Below, one piece after another: positions 36,645-46,114 of a stretch of 64,000 nt of DNA. This DNA is from Candidatus Gastranaerophilales bacterium (GTDB taxonomy: Bacteria > Cyanobacteriota > Vampirovibrionia > Gastranaerophilales > Gastranaerophilaceae). Position 1 is the first letter of the stretch, and every line of letters begins with the position of its first letter. The DNA is taken from contig CALUXU010000004.1 in assembly GCA_944324825.1 (NCBI GenBank), positions 1 through 64,000 of the forward strand, read 5' to 3'. The translations under genes and the position numbers were made by a program. The notes below the pieces were generated by a model. That model was not told the origin of the DNA, ran no database searches, and worked only from the letters and a program-made list of their open reading frames with translations.

Positions 36645-37961
36645 ATGGCAATACCGTCAAATTTTAGTTCAAAACTAGCAGATATTGGTATACATTATAC
36701 GAATCCTAATACCAGTACTTCAACTGGGAATGAGATTGCTAATACCTTTATAGGTCTTGGTACATCTATTGGCGGACTTCTTCTTGCTGGTGCGATAAGT
36801 CGAAAGTCGGCAGCAAACGGTGCTGATGGAACACAAGGTGCAAAAGACGGGCAAGGTGCAGCTCAGCAAACACAACTCCAACAGCTTGAAGCTCAGTTGG
36901 CTCTTGAACAGGCTAAACAAGAAGCCTATGAGGCTAATTTAGCAACATTAGAAAAAACAATAGAAGATTTGACCCAAAAGACCGATGAAACACTTATAAA
37001 ACAAAAAGAAGAAAGTGTTAATAAATTAAAAAATGAATTGTACGGAAAAGATGCTAAACATAAAGAACTGGCAAATCAAATAACACAAGCTAATGATAAA
37101 TGTACATCAACCAGCCAAACATTATCGGAAGCAACTAATACATATTCTTCTCTATCAAGAGAATTAAGTTCTATGCAAGGTAAGCGGGCAAATATTGAAG
37201 CATTAACACATTCTGACAATGAAGATGAAGCGAAATCTGCGAGTGAGCGATTAAGTTCTTTAGATGCCGAAATCACACAAAAACAAACAGAAGTGAACTT
37301 GGCAAAAACTAAAATGGAAGAGGCTCTAAAAGCAAATCAACTGGCTGAAGATCAAAGAAAAGCTTTAAAAGCTAAAGATGAGCAGGCATTCATTGAAGTT
37401 CAATCAAAAATTGAAGAATATAATAATGCTAATGCAGAACTTACAGATATGAAAAATTCTAAAGAAACAAATAAAAAACTTTTAGAACAAGCGTGTACTA
37501 ATAAAGCAACATTAGAAACTGAATTAGCCGCACAAAAAGAACTTGTACAAAATCTGGAGGATAAAGTTCTCGAGGAAAAAGGCAAAAATCTAAGAGAAAC
37601 AAATGATGCAGCTTCAGACTATAATTCTGCGGATCAAAAAGACGGCAACTGGTTGTCCAGAACCTGGCAAAAAACAAAAGGTATATTCAGTAAATCAGAA
37701 CGTGCAGAATATAAAGAAATGAAAGCTGCTCATGAAGCAAAAAATAATGCAGAAGACAGACTGCAATCATTAGGTATTTCTGATGCTGACGGATATATTG
37801 AAACGAAGGCAAACCAAAAAGCACAAAATTTCTGCAATAAAAATCCGTATTATAAAAATATGACTCAAATGGCTGCTAAATTTATAGCTGATAATTTAGA
37901 TGCAACGGATGCTGATATAAAAGAATACTTAGATGGAGTTATAAAAAAAGCTAATAGTTAA
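36645..37961 (+). CDS. long coiled-coil protein with one hydrophobic N-terminal segment
   Basis: A 438-residue protein. It has a short polar start, a hydrophobic Gly-rich helix (about 30-49), an Ala/Gln-rich linker and then a continuous Lys/Glu/Gln-rich coiled coil from about 76 to 315. A compact C-terminal region follows (DWNxS-like NWLSRTWQKTKGIFSKSE; FCNKNPYYKNMTQMAAKFI). No catalytic motif. It is probably a membrane-tethered filament or spacer. It is preceded by the shared promoter. Function unknown. Confidence 0.75.
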   Translation: MAIPSNFSSKLADIGIHYTNPNTSTSTGNEIANTFIGLGTSIGGLLLAGAISRKSAANGADGTQGAKDGQGAAQQTQLQQLEAQLALEQAKQEAYEANLATLEKTIEDLTQKTDETLIKQKEESVNKLKNELYGKDAKHKELANQITQANDKCTSTSQTLSEATNTYSSLSRELSSMQGKRANIEALTHSDNEDEAKSASERLSSLDAEITQKQTEVNLAKTKMEEALKANQLAEDQRKALKAKDEQAFIEVQSKIEEYNNANAELTDMKNSKETNKKLLEQACTNKATLETELAAQKELVQNLEDKVLEEKGKNLRETNDAASDYNSADQKDGNWLSRTWQKTKGIFSKSERAEYKEMKAAHEAKNNAEDRLQSLGISDADGYIETKANQKAQNFCNKNPYYKNMTQMAAKFIADNLDATDADIKEYLDGVIKKANS

Positions 37962-38003
37962 TTCTATTCTGGATAAAAAAAGTTAAATTATAAGTAGTTA
38001 ATT

Positions 38004-38021
38004 GGTAGACTAAAGTCTACC
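38004..38021 (+). repeat. short perfect hairpin GGTAGACT/AGTCTACC
   Basis: An 8-bp inverted repeat with a 2-nt centre, 43 nt after the coiled-coil gene. No T-run follows. It could be an mRNA 3' stabilising hairpin. Confidence 0.45.
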
Positions 38022-38082
38022 ATACTGCTATTTACATGAGTGGGTCGAAATACGGTCAAATAAATTTCACAATATTATTTAC

Positions 38083-38128
38083 TTTAAATATGTAAGCACA
38101 ATTTTAACCAAATACATTTACCCCTACC
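38083..38128 (+). repeat. dispersed copy of the dedA-lepA intergenic repeat
   Basis: This stretch (TTTAAAT ... GTAAGCA ... TTAACC ... AATACATTTACCCC) aligns closely with the third unit at 29555-29600. That makes it an intergenic repeat family with copies 8.5 kb apart. Confidence 0.6.
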
Positions 38129-38212
38129 CTCTTAACAATTTGACATGACTTTTGATTTAGTGTGTAATTGATATGTAGTTGATAATTGGGTTATTTATCC
38201 AATAGGGTTAGT

Positions 38213-41200
38213 ATGTACATAAAACAACTGGAGATAGACAATTTTAAGTCGTTTGCCAATAAAGTTGATATCCCTTTGTTGAAAGGGTTTACAACGATAT
38301 CCGGTCCGAACGGCTCAGGAAAGAGTAATATTATTGACAGCATCTTGTTTGCGCTCGGGCTGTCAACTTCACGTGCTTTGCGTGCCGAAAAATTATTCCA
38401 CCTTATATCTACTTATACAAAACGTAACGAAGCATTTGTAAAGGTTACATTTTCAGAAACCAATGACGGGAAAGATTTTACGGTTGCAAGAAAGATTAAA
38501 AAATCATCTCAAGGGTATAACAGTATTTATTATATGGACGACAAAGTCGTAACCCTGGCGGATATCCATGCAAAACTAGAAACCCACAACATTACACCTA
38601 ACAGCTACAATGTTATGATGCAGAATGATGTTTTATCAATTACAAACTGTACCCCGATGGACAGAAGAAAAATTATTGATGAAATTGCGGGGGTCGCAGA
38701 TTTTGACCGCAGAATAGAACAGGCAACCGGCGAGCTTGATACCGTAGAAAGCAGGGTTCAACATTCATCACTGATATTAGGTGAAGTCGAGCACCGTCTT
38801 GAACAGTTGAAAGAAGAAAGAGAAGTTGCGCTTAAATACAAAAAACTTAAAGATGAAAAATCTTTGCTTGAAAGTCAGGTTACAACTGTTAAGTTCTTTG
38901 ATATAAGAGGAAATCTGGAAAAAGCACACGAAAATATTCTGACATTTACTAAAAAGAAAAAAGAAGAAGAAGTTAACGCAAAAGACTTGGATGAGCAGTT
39001 GAATCTTGTCAACCAAAAATATGAAGAAATATGTGCGGTTGTAAAAGAAAAAGGTGAAGCCCACCAGCTTGAAGTCCAAAAGCAGGCAGAAGAATGCAAA
39101 GGCGAAATATCACGAAAAGAGTCTGCAATTTCTTATAATGACAAACAGATTCAAGACAGATTGAAATCTATTGAAGGCTTTAAAAATGGAATTGAACTTC
39201 AAAAGAATAAAATCAAAGATGAAGAGTTAACGATTCAGGCAAGAGAAGAAACCATTAAAAAACTTGAGTCTGATATTGAAGAACAAAAGGCTGAACTGCG
39301 TAAAATCAATGAAGATATGACCGGATTGAGCGAGAACGCGGAGCAGCAATTAAATAAACGCAATGAACTCAGAAAAACTCTTGAAGCTCTAAAAGATAAA
39401 GAAACGGCTCTTATACAGCAGCAGGCGCCCAAAGAGGCAGAACTCTCCAATCTGAAAAGAACCCTGGAGGATGCAAAGTCACAGCTTGCAAAATTTGATG
39501 CGTTGAAATCAAACTATACTGCAAATAAGGACTCTATTGAACTTCAGGTTGAAACACTCACTCAGGAGCTCTCTGACTGCAAAATGATTCAACAGAGCGC
39601 AATGCGGGATTTGGATATTGTTAAAAACGAACTTGAAGACATTGAATACGATATTCAGGCTGCAAGTAAAAAAATATATATGATGGAGGCAAACAAGCAG
39701 GCATCAGAAGAAGCGAACCTCGGGCATACGGTTCAGACAGTTATGGATGCTCATCTGGACGGTGTTCATGCGCCTTTGGTCAAACTTGGGAATGTTGATA
39801 AAGAGTATTCTCTGGCACTTGAAATTGCGGTTGGCGGCAGAATGTCGCATATCGTTGTTGATGATGAAGATGTTGCATCACGTGCAATCGAAATCTTAAA
39901 ATCTTCAAATGCCGGCAGAGCAACGTTTATTCCTCTTAATCGTGTTATAAAAGCACCTTCCAGATTGAATCTTCCTAAAGAAAAGGGTGTTATTGATTTT
40001 GCAATCAATCTTATAGATTTTGATGATGAATATTTGAACGCTTTTTATTATGCGGTCGGCGAAACTCTTGTTGTTGAGGATCGGCATGTTGCCAAAAAGC
40101 TTATCGGTAAATACCGTATGGTAACTCTTGACGGTTCGTTATTTGAAAAATCCGGTTCAATATCAGGCGGTTCTCAAAGACGTACAGGGTTAAAATTTAC
40201 TGTTAATGATGATGACGAATTAGAAAAATACAAATCAAAACTCGCAGAGTTGGAATCAAAACGACAAAATCTTACGACCAAGAAAAAAGAACTTGAAGAA
40301 AAGCTTGAAAAAGTTCGTACAGATTACTCAAATGCAATGAACGAATGTTCAAAGGCAAAAGTTGAACTTGCATCATTGAGCACAAATTATGAGTCTTCTC
40401 AATCTCAGTATCAGGAAAAAGAGCAGCTTATCAAGGATTCGGAACCTTTGATTGCAAAACTGACTGCAGAATTAGACAAGATGGAATCAGAACATGTTAA
40501 ATTCCTTGAAAAAGAGGCTGAATACCAATCTCAAATTGACGAGATTGAAAAATTGATGAACGAAGGAGATTTGAAAAAACTCAAAGAGCAAACGGAAGGT
40601 ATTGAGCATGAAATCAAACGTCTTGAGACAATGAAATTGAATGCCAATAACGATATTATGGTTGCAAAACAAAGAATTTCATTCAATGAAACAACTATTG
40701 CAACGCAAAAAGAAAATATTGAACGTGCGATTAAGAATAATGAAGAAAGCGAAAAAGATAAAGTACAGCTTTTGGAAGATATCAAGGGATTAAAAGTTAA
40801 ACTTGAAGAATACGAAGTTCAGATTAACGAAATAAAAGAAAAACTTGGTGCATTATTAAAAGAACGTGATGAAATCAATAACCAGCTTGTAAATCTCCGC
40901 ACTAAAAAGAATTTAAAAATGTCTGAAATTGAAAATATTTCAGAACAGATTGAATCCTTTAAAGCTAGAAGAAGAGAATTAGAGCCGCAGCTGGAAGAAG
41001 TCCGAAAAGAGCTTGAAGATGCAGGAGTTGAAATTTCTCATCTTACTCCGCCGGAGATGAGCGAAGAAGAAATTAACGCAAAAATCCAGCGTTTATCAAA
41101 ACGAATGGACGAGTTGGGCAACGTTAATATGCGCGCATTAGAAGAGTATGAAGAGGTCTTGGCAAGAGAAACCGTTCTGAAAGAACAGATAGAAACCTTG

Positions 41201-41716
41201 ACGAAAGAACGATTGCAGCTTTTAGAAAAAATGGGCGGATATGAGCAGGACAAAAAAGAAGCGTTTATGAAAACGTATAACAATATCAATGATAATTTCA
41301 AAGATATTTTTCATAAACTTTCTGACGGTGAAGGAACTTTAATCCTGCAAGAACCTGAGTCTCCGTTTACAGGCGGATTAACCATTGAGGCTCAACCAAG
41401 AGATAAGAAGAAACAACGTCTTGAGGGTATGTCCGGCGGTGAAAAGTCATTAACAGCATTAGCATTTGTTTTTGCAATTCAACGTTACATGCCGGCGCCT
41501 TTCTATGCATTTGACGAGGTTGACGCGAATTTGGACGGTATCAATGTTGAAAAATTGGCACATATTGTACAAACTCAATCAAAAGATACGCAATTTATAG
41601 TAGTTAGTCATAGGAAACCTATGATAGAATCAGCTAATAGGACAATAGGTGTAACGCAAAAAGAAAAAGGTATATCAAAAGTTACCGGAGTTAAGTTAAG
41701 AGAGGAGGGCGAATAA
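38213..41716 (+). CDS. smc: chromosome segregation protein SMC
   Basis: Condensin ATPase of 1167 residues. It has the N-terminal Walker A GPNGSGKSN (31-39), long coiled-coil arms interrupted by a hinge (about 505-675, with GGRMSHIVVDDE and SGSISGG), the C-terminal signature MSGGEKSLTALAFVFAIQ and Walker B FYAFDEVDANLD. A TTG start at 38186 is possible, but the ATG at 38213 gives the conserved MYIKQLEIDNFKSF start. It is followed by scpA and scpB, a complete condensin set. Confidence 0.96.
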   Translation: MYIKQLEIDNFKSFANKVDIPLLKGFTTISGPNGSGKSNIIDSILFALGLSTSRALRAEKLFHLISTYTKRNEAFVKVTFSETNDGKDFTVARKIKKSSQGYNSIYYMDDKVVTLADIHAKLETHNITPNSYNVMMQNDVLSITNCTPMDRRKIIDEIAGVADFDRRIEQATGELDTVESRVQHSSLILGEVEHRLEQLKEEREVALKYKKLKDEKSLLESQVTTVKFFDIRGNLEKAHENILTFTKKKKEEEVNAKDLDEQLNLVNQKYEEICAVVKEKGEAHQLEVQKQAEECKGEISRKESAISYNDKQIQDRLKSIEGFKNGIELQKNKIKDEELTIQAREETIKKLESDIEEQKAELRKINEDMTGLSENAEQQLNKRNELRKTLEALKDKETALIQQQAPKEAELSNLKRTLEDAKSQLAKFDALKSNYTANKDSIELQVETLTQELSDCKMIQQSAMRDLDIVKNELEDIEYDIQAASKKIYMMEANKQASEEANLGHTVQTVMDAHLDGVHAPLVKLGNVDKEYSLALEIAVGGRMSHIVVDDEDVASRAIEILKSSNAGRATFIPLNRVIKAPSRLNLPKEKGVIDFAINLIDFDDEYLNAFYYAVGETLVVEDRHVAKKLIGKYRMVTLDGSLFEKSGSISGGSQRRTGLKFTVNDDDELEKYKSKLAELESKRQNLTTKKKELEEKLEKVRTDYSNAMNECSKAKVELASLSTNYESSQSQYQEKEQLIKDSEPLIAKLTAELDKMESEHVKFLEKEAEYQSQIDEIEKLMNEGDLKKLKEQTEGIEHEIKRLETMKLNANNDIMVAKQRISFNETTIATQKENIERAIKNNEESEKDKVQLLEDIKGLKVKLEEYEVQINEIKEKLGALLKERDEINNQLVNLRTKKNLKMSEIENISEQIESFKARRRELEPQLEEVRKELEDAGVEISHLTPPEMSEEEINAKIQRLSKRMDELGNVNMRALEEYEEVLARETVLKEQIETLTKERLQLLEKMGGYEQDKKEAFMKTYNNINDNFKDIFHKLSDGEGTLILQEPESPFTGGLTIEAQPRDKKKQRLEGMSGGEKSLTALAFVFAIQRYMPAPFYAFDEVDANLDGINVEKLAHIVQTQSKDTQFIVVSHRKPMIESANRTIGVTQKEKGISKVTGVKLREEGE

Positions 41717-41778
41717 GTAATTGTATTAGCAGGTATGTGATTTAGTCTAATCACTGCTCACTATAAAATCACTTATTC
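41711..41778 (+). promoter_or_regulatory. nested inverted repeats between smc and scpA
   Basis: Outer arms GAATAAGT (41711-41718) and ACTTATTC (41771-41778). Inner arms AGCA/TGCT and GTGATT (41737-41742)/AATCAC (41749-41754). The structure begins in the last codons of smc and fills the gap before scpA. It may modulate read-through or processing. Confidence 0.5.
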
Positions 41779-41788
41779 ACTTATTAAA

Positions 41789-42682
41789 ATGACAGAGGCA
41801 TTTGATTTAGATTTTCATAATATAAATCCGGTCAATCAAGAGGTTGATGGTATTGAAATCCTTGTTCAGATGGCAAAACAAGGGAAGATTGACCCTTGGA
41901 ATATTGATATTATTGATGTTACGGATAAGTACCTGACTCATTTGTTTCAGAGTAAAGCCCAAAACTTAAGACTAACAGGTCGTACATTGTTGTTTGCTTC
42001 AATACTTCTCAAATTAAAATCAAATATCCTTGAGGGGGTTGAATTATCGGATTTTGATCCGCAGCCTGAAGAACCGGATTTTGGGTTTGACGACGATACG
42101 TTGGATTATGATGAAGAATATATTCCGACAAATAATGTTGTATCCATTGATGAAGTGCTTCAACGCAGAACAAGTGTAAGGTTAAATCACAACCGTGTCG
42201 TAACATTAAGAGATTTAATCAGGCAGTTGGAATTTTATGAAATGCTTGATAAAAAGCAGTCCTTGAAAAACGCACACGAAAGAGCCAAACGCAGGGTTAA
42301 AAATTATTCTAATTTATCTCCTGAAGATATTATAAATCTTGCGCATGATGAATATATTGAACAGGGTGTTGAACGTTTGAGAGCAAATCTTGATGAAATT
42401 CTTAACCGTCAGGAGAAAATAGAATTGAACGAACTGACACTTCTTGGAATGGATAAAATTTCCGCATATATTTCACTCCTGTTTCTGACGGCAGAAAGTG
42501 ATTATGATTTGGTTCAAGATGAGTTTTATTCAGATTTATATGTAATAAAACGAGAACCGGAAGTGTCTGATGCGGATAAGATTATTGCTGCAAATGTCCT
42601 GCAGGATTCTGTGGATTCGGTAGTGGATATGGTTGACAATATTGTTGAGGGACAGAATGGAACAGTTGAAATCAAGAATTGA
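41789..42682 (+). CDS. scpA: segregation and condensation protein A
   Basis: Kleisin subunit bridging the SMC heads. The 297-residue protein has the N-terminal ScpA signature (DGIEILVQMAKQGKIDPWNIDIIDVTDKYL), a FASILLKLKS helix, an acidic mid-section and a C-terminal winged-helix region. The N- and C-domains bind opposite SMC monomers. No clear ribosome site precedes the ATG. It overlaps scpB by 26 bp. Confidence 0.94.
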   Translation: MTEAFDLDFHNINPVNQEVDGIEILVQMAKQGKIDPWNIDIIDVTDKYLTHLFQSKAQNLRLTGRTLLFASILLKLKSNILEGVELSDFDPQPEEPDFGFDDDTLDYDEEYIPTNNVVSIDEVLQRRTSVRLNHNRVVTLRDLIRQLEFYEMLDKKQSLKNAHERAKRRVKNYSNLSPEDIINLAHDEYIEQGVERLRANLDEILNRQEKIELNELTLLGMDKISAYISLLFLTAESDYDLVQDEFYSDLYVIKREPEVSDADKIIAANVLQDSVDSVVDMVDNIVEGQNGTVEIKN

Positions 42683-43172
42683 AGCGGTTTTATTTGTAAC
42701 TAATAAAGTCCTTCAAATAAAAGATATTTCAGAAATTTTGGAAGAATCACCGGAAAAGGTTGAAGAGGCACTTCTCGAATTGATTATGGACTACGCTTCC
42801 CGTGACGGTGCTTTAGAAATTGATGATGAGGATGGTTATATCCTGCAAGTTAAAGAAGAGCATCTTGATATTGTGGAAAAACTTTGTCCTGTTGAATTAA
42901 AACCTCCGGTATTAAAAACATTAACTGTTATAGCATTAAAAGAGCCTATCAGGCAATCGTATTTGAAGGAATTACGTTCAAATGCTTATGAACACGTACA
43001 GGAACTTTTAGAAAAGGGGCTAATATCAAGAACTAAGGATAAAAACGGGCGCTCATTCAATATAAAAACCACCCCGAAATTTGCGGAATATTTTAAACTC
43101 AAGGGAGATTTAAGAAGCCTTATGAAATCTGATATTAACAAACTTTTGGCTGCTTCAACTACTGATGATTAA
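42657..43172 (+). CDS. scpB: segregation and condensation protein B
   Basis: A winged-helix protein of 171 residues that binds ScpA in the condensin complex. Typical elements are EAVLFVTNKVLQIKDISEIL, TLTVIALKEPIRQSYLKELR and GLISRTKDKNGRSFNIKTTPKF. The start is at ATG 42657 because GAGGG lies just upstream; the frame is open slightly further. It overlaps scpA by 26 bp, which implies coupled translation. Confidence 0.93.
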   Translation: MEQLKSRIEAVLFVTNKVLQIKDISEILEESPEKVEEALLELIMDYASRDGALEIDDEDGYILQVKEEHLDIVEKLCPVELKPPVLKTLTVIALKEPIRQSYLKELRSNAYEHVQELLEKGLISRTKDKNGRSFNIKTTPKFAEYFKLKGDLRSLMKSDINKLLAASTTDD

Positions 43173-43193
43173 TTAACATAGCTTAACATTTCC

Positions 43194-43223
43194 GCAATAA
43201 TTCAGAAAAAAATGTTTTTATAT
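43194..43223 (+). promoter_or_regulatory. shared non-canonical promoter, copy D
   Basis: GCAAT at 43194-43198, 18-nt spacer, TTTATAT from 43217, 35 nt before the start of the 673-residue protein gene. Confidence 0.6.
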
Positions 43224-43251
43224 AATTAAGTTAAGTTAATCAGGGAATATT

Positions 43252-45273
43252 ATGTCTGGGAATTTAATTAATGATTATGTAAAAACGCATCAGCCGCAGG
43301 CTGCACCTCAAGCAGGGTATCAGCCTTATGTTGGCAACCCTGTGTCATCTACCGGGAAACAAACGGTTGATACTACACCTCAGGCAGATACTTACGAAAA
43401 GAAGGATAACAGAAAAACCTTTTTGATTTTAGGTTCCTGGTTTGGACTGAATAAATTGATGGATTTATTCAACAAAGGTTGTACCAACGATAATTACGAT
43501 AAAACTATCGTTGGCAGATGCGGCAACTTTGGTGACAAATTATCAAATAAGTTTAATAATAAGTATGGCTCAAATAAGTTTGTAGTTTCTTTAAGAGCCA
43601 ATTTTGCTGCAATGAAATCCGGTATCAAGAACTATATAAATAAGAAACCTATTTTGAGTGCAATGTTTAATACTCCGACAAAGCCGGAAAACAGTATGGT
43701 TAAATCCTTTATGGAAACACAACAACACACTGATTTGACAGAAGCTTCAAAAACCATTGAGGGCTATCTTGATAATATGCCTAAATCATTGAAGGAAGCT
43801 AATGCAACAAAAGCAGAAATCCAAGCACTCAAAGCTAAATATGGAACAAACGCATTCGGAAAAATAAAGAATTTGAATAAAGCATTGCAAGAGCTTCAAT
43901 TCAACAGAGTTGGCGCACCTGCAAACTTTATTGATACACTGGCTCCGGATAAGATTGCAGAAACACTTAAAGAGATGAAGATTAAACATCTGGGTCTTGA
44001 TCCTGCAACTTACGAAGCGGTACTTAAAAATCCTGAGAAAAATGAAAAATTAATTATTGAAGCGTGCAGACGCGGCGGTAAAAATGCAAAAGCTATTTTC
44101 GGCAGATATTCTTGGATTCCAGGATTAGGATTATTTACAAAACGTTCAACCAATCTTTCAATGAGTTATAACAAACTGGTTACAGAAACCAAACATGCAA
44201 CAAAACTCGGCAGAATATTCGCAAAAGCACCAAAAGCTTTAATGAGAGGTCTAACCTTTAACAGCGGCAAAATCGGTACCGGTATGGTTGCTTTAGGTAT
44301 TGGTACAGCTCTTTATAACGCAATGAAAGCTCCTAAAGAACAAAAAGTCGGGACTGCTGTTGCAGGCGGGGTTGATGCTGTATCCTGGATTGTTTCTATG
44401 CCTCTTGCCATCAAATTGATGCACGGTATAAACGGTATTCAATATACAGGCATGAGCAAAATGCAGGTCGGAAGATACAGAGTTGCATTAAGAAACTTTG
44501 AACGTATGGCAAAAGCCGGGGCATTCGCAGATAAAGCAGCCTACGATACTGCTTGGAAAGCCATACAACAAATGAAAAATGTACCAAATCAGTCAAAATT
44601 AGTTAAAGGCTTAAGGAAACTGGGCTCTTTCTTAAGTATTGCACTTGAAACTAAACCTGCATATAAAGAAGCAACAGCTGGTTTAAAAGGAGCTGCAAAA
44701 GCAGGGGCAATTACCAGAAATCTTAAACGTATGCTGCCTATTTTAGGAAAAAATGCAGTTGGTTATCCTTTGAGGTTTGCAATTTATATGCTTGCAGTTT
44801 CTCCTCTTGTAGATAAACTTATTTCAAGCTGTACAAGCGCTATCTTCGGTCACCCTTATGAACCTGAAGAAGAGGAAGGGGTAAATGAAGGCAAAAATGA
44901 AGGGGTAAATAAAGATGCTCAAACGGCTCAAACGGCTCAAACCCCTCAAAATACTCAGCTGCAGCCTTCACAACAAGTCCCTGCTGCAAGACCAGTTGAT
45001 ATTAATACTCTTCCTGATGATAATTTAATCAAAAGAGAAGTCAACGGCGACCATGTAATTAATCAGCCGGAGGAAAGATATATTCCGTCAGAAAATTGCG
45101 AAATAGAAGGTATCGTAAGCCCTTATGACAAGGAGCAGAGAGAATATATTCCGTCAGAAATGCCTGTTGTAAACTCTATTCAATCAACAGACCAAGCAAT
45201 GATTGATGCGGCATTTGCAAAAGCGGATAAGGCAGAAGCACAAGCTCTTAATACTTTGAACGGAATTTATTAA
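43252..45273 (+). CDS. large lineage-specific membrane protein
   Basis: A 673-residue protein of unknown function. The N-terminus GNLINDYVKTH ... VDTTPQADTYEKK matches that of the 31503 product. Hydrophobic segments lie near 56-72, 340-360, 368-395 and 508-525. Between them are basic helical stretches. The C-terminal 130 residues are hydrophilic: an EEEEG-rich part, TAQTAQTPQ repeats and two copies of a [EQ]R.YIPSE motif (about 605 and 630). No signal peptide. It could be an inner-membrane scaffold. Confidence 0.75.
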   Translation: MSGNLINDYVKTHQPQAAPQAGYQPYVGNPVSSTGKQTVDTTPQADTYEKKDNRKTFLILGSWFGLNKLMDLFNKGCTNDNYDKTIVGRCGNFGDKLSNKFNNKYGSNKFVVSLRANFAAMKSGIKNYINKKPILSAMFNTPTKPENSMVKSFMETQQHTDLTEASKTIEGYLDNMPKSLKEANATKAEIQALKAKYGTNAFGKIKNLNKALQELQFNRVGAPANFIDTLAPDKIAETLKEMKIKHLGLDPATYEAVLKNPEKNEKLIIEACRRGGKNAKAIFGRYSWIPGLGLFTKRSTNLSMSYNKLVTETKHATKLGRIFAKAPKALMRGLTFNSGKIGTGMVALGIGTALYNAMKAPKEQKVGTAVAGGVDAVSWIVSMPLAIKLMHGINGIQYTGMSKMQVGRYRVALRNFERMAKAGAFADKAAYDTAWKAIQQMKNVPNQSKLVKGLRKLGSFLSIALETKPAYKEATAGLKGAAKAGAITRNLKRMLPILGKNAVGYPLRFAIYMLAVSPLVDKLISSCTSAIFGHPYEPEEEEGVNEGKNEGVNKDAQTAQTAQTPQNTQLQPSQQVPAARPVDINTLPDDNLIKREVNGDHVINQPEERYIPSENCEIEGIVSPYDKEQREYIPSEMPVVNSIQSTDQAMIDAAFAKADKAEAQALNTLNGIY

Positions 45274-45291
45274 TATTTTTTTACAAAAAAG

Positions 45292-45321
45292 TCAATTATT
45301 CCCTTGAAAAATACTTTATAT
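45292..45321 (+). promoter_or_regulatory. shared non-canonical promoter, copy E
   Basis: TCAAT at 45292-45296, 18-nt spacer ending AAAATAC, TTTATAT from 45315, 28 nt before the lytic transglycosylase start. Confidence 0.65.
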
Positions 45322-45342
45322 ATATACGGGGGATTAAGTACT

Positions 45343-46074
45343 ATGGCTGAAAAACATATAAGCTTTTCTTCTTTATCGGGTATCAATAGAACAATAGCCG
45401 CTATGTGCGACAGAAAAGAAGTTGGTGGTAACGAAGATAAATTTGTTAATATGGGCAGAGAAATAAGGTTATATAATCAAGCATGTTCGACTATAGAGGG
45501 AAATACCTTCGTCTTTAACGGAGAAATGTATAATGGTGACGGTTCCGTTTTTGATTATATTGAAGGACCAAAGCTAGAACCTAAATTTGACTGGTCAACC
45601 GCAATTCCTACATATAATCCGCCATCATATAAAAATACTCCTAAAGCACCCTTGAAGCTTTGCTCTAAAGAGGGGTATTCCGATAAATACGATTCATTAA
45701 TACTTCAATATGCAGGTCAGTATGATATTGAACCTAATATGGTAAAAGCTATTATAAAGAATGAATCTTCATTCCGACCTAATGCAAAATCTTATGTCGG
45801 CTGTATTGGTTTAATGCAGGTAAACCCTAGATTTAATAAAGGAAATTTATATGATCCCGAAACAAATATTGAAGCCGGATGCCGAATATTTAGAGAATGC
45901 CTGGATGCCTTTGACGGAGATACGACAAAAGCGCTTATGGCTTATAACCAAGGGATTGCAGGTGCTAAAAGAAGTTTAAGAAAAGGTGTTGATTCAACAA
46001 AATATTCAAGAGATGTCCTTGCAAGCTATGAAGAATTGAATAAATCCAAAAATAATATCCATAATATTGCTTAG
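45343..46074 (+). CDS. SLT-type lytic transglycosylase without a signal peptide
   Basis: A 243-residue protein. The first 105 residues are unassigned and contain ISFSSLSG near the start. A goose-lysozyme-like SLT domain follows (about 115-225). The catalytic glutamate is E141 in KNESSFRPNA, followed by GLMQVNP and MAYNQG. The upstream TTG of the open frame lies inside the promoter, so I start at ATG 45343 with GGGGG upstream. Lack of a Sec signal is odd for a wall enzyme; it suggests another export route or cargo role. Confidence 0.88.
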   Translation: MAEKHISFSSLSGINRTIAAMCDRKEVGGNEDKFVNMGREIRLYNQACSTIEGNTFVFNGEMYNGDGSVFDYIEGPKLEPKFDWSTAIPTYNPPSYKNTPKAPLKLCSKEGYSDKYDSLILQYAGQYDIEPNMVKAIIKNESSFRPNAKSYVGCIGLMQVNPRFNKGNLYDPETNIEAGCRIFRECLDAFDGDTTKALMAYNQGIAGAKRSLRKGVDSTKYSRDVLASYEELNKSKNNIHNIA

Positions 46075-46114
46075 TTTGTGATATAATTACCTCAAAAGAG
46101 GGGTAATTATAACT

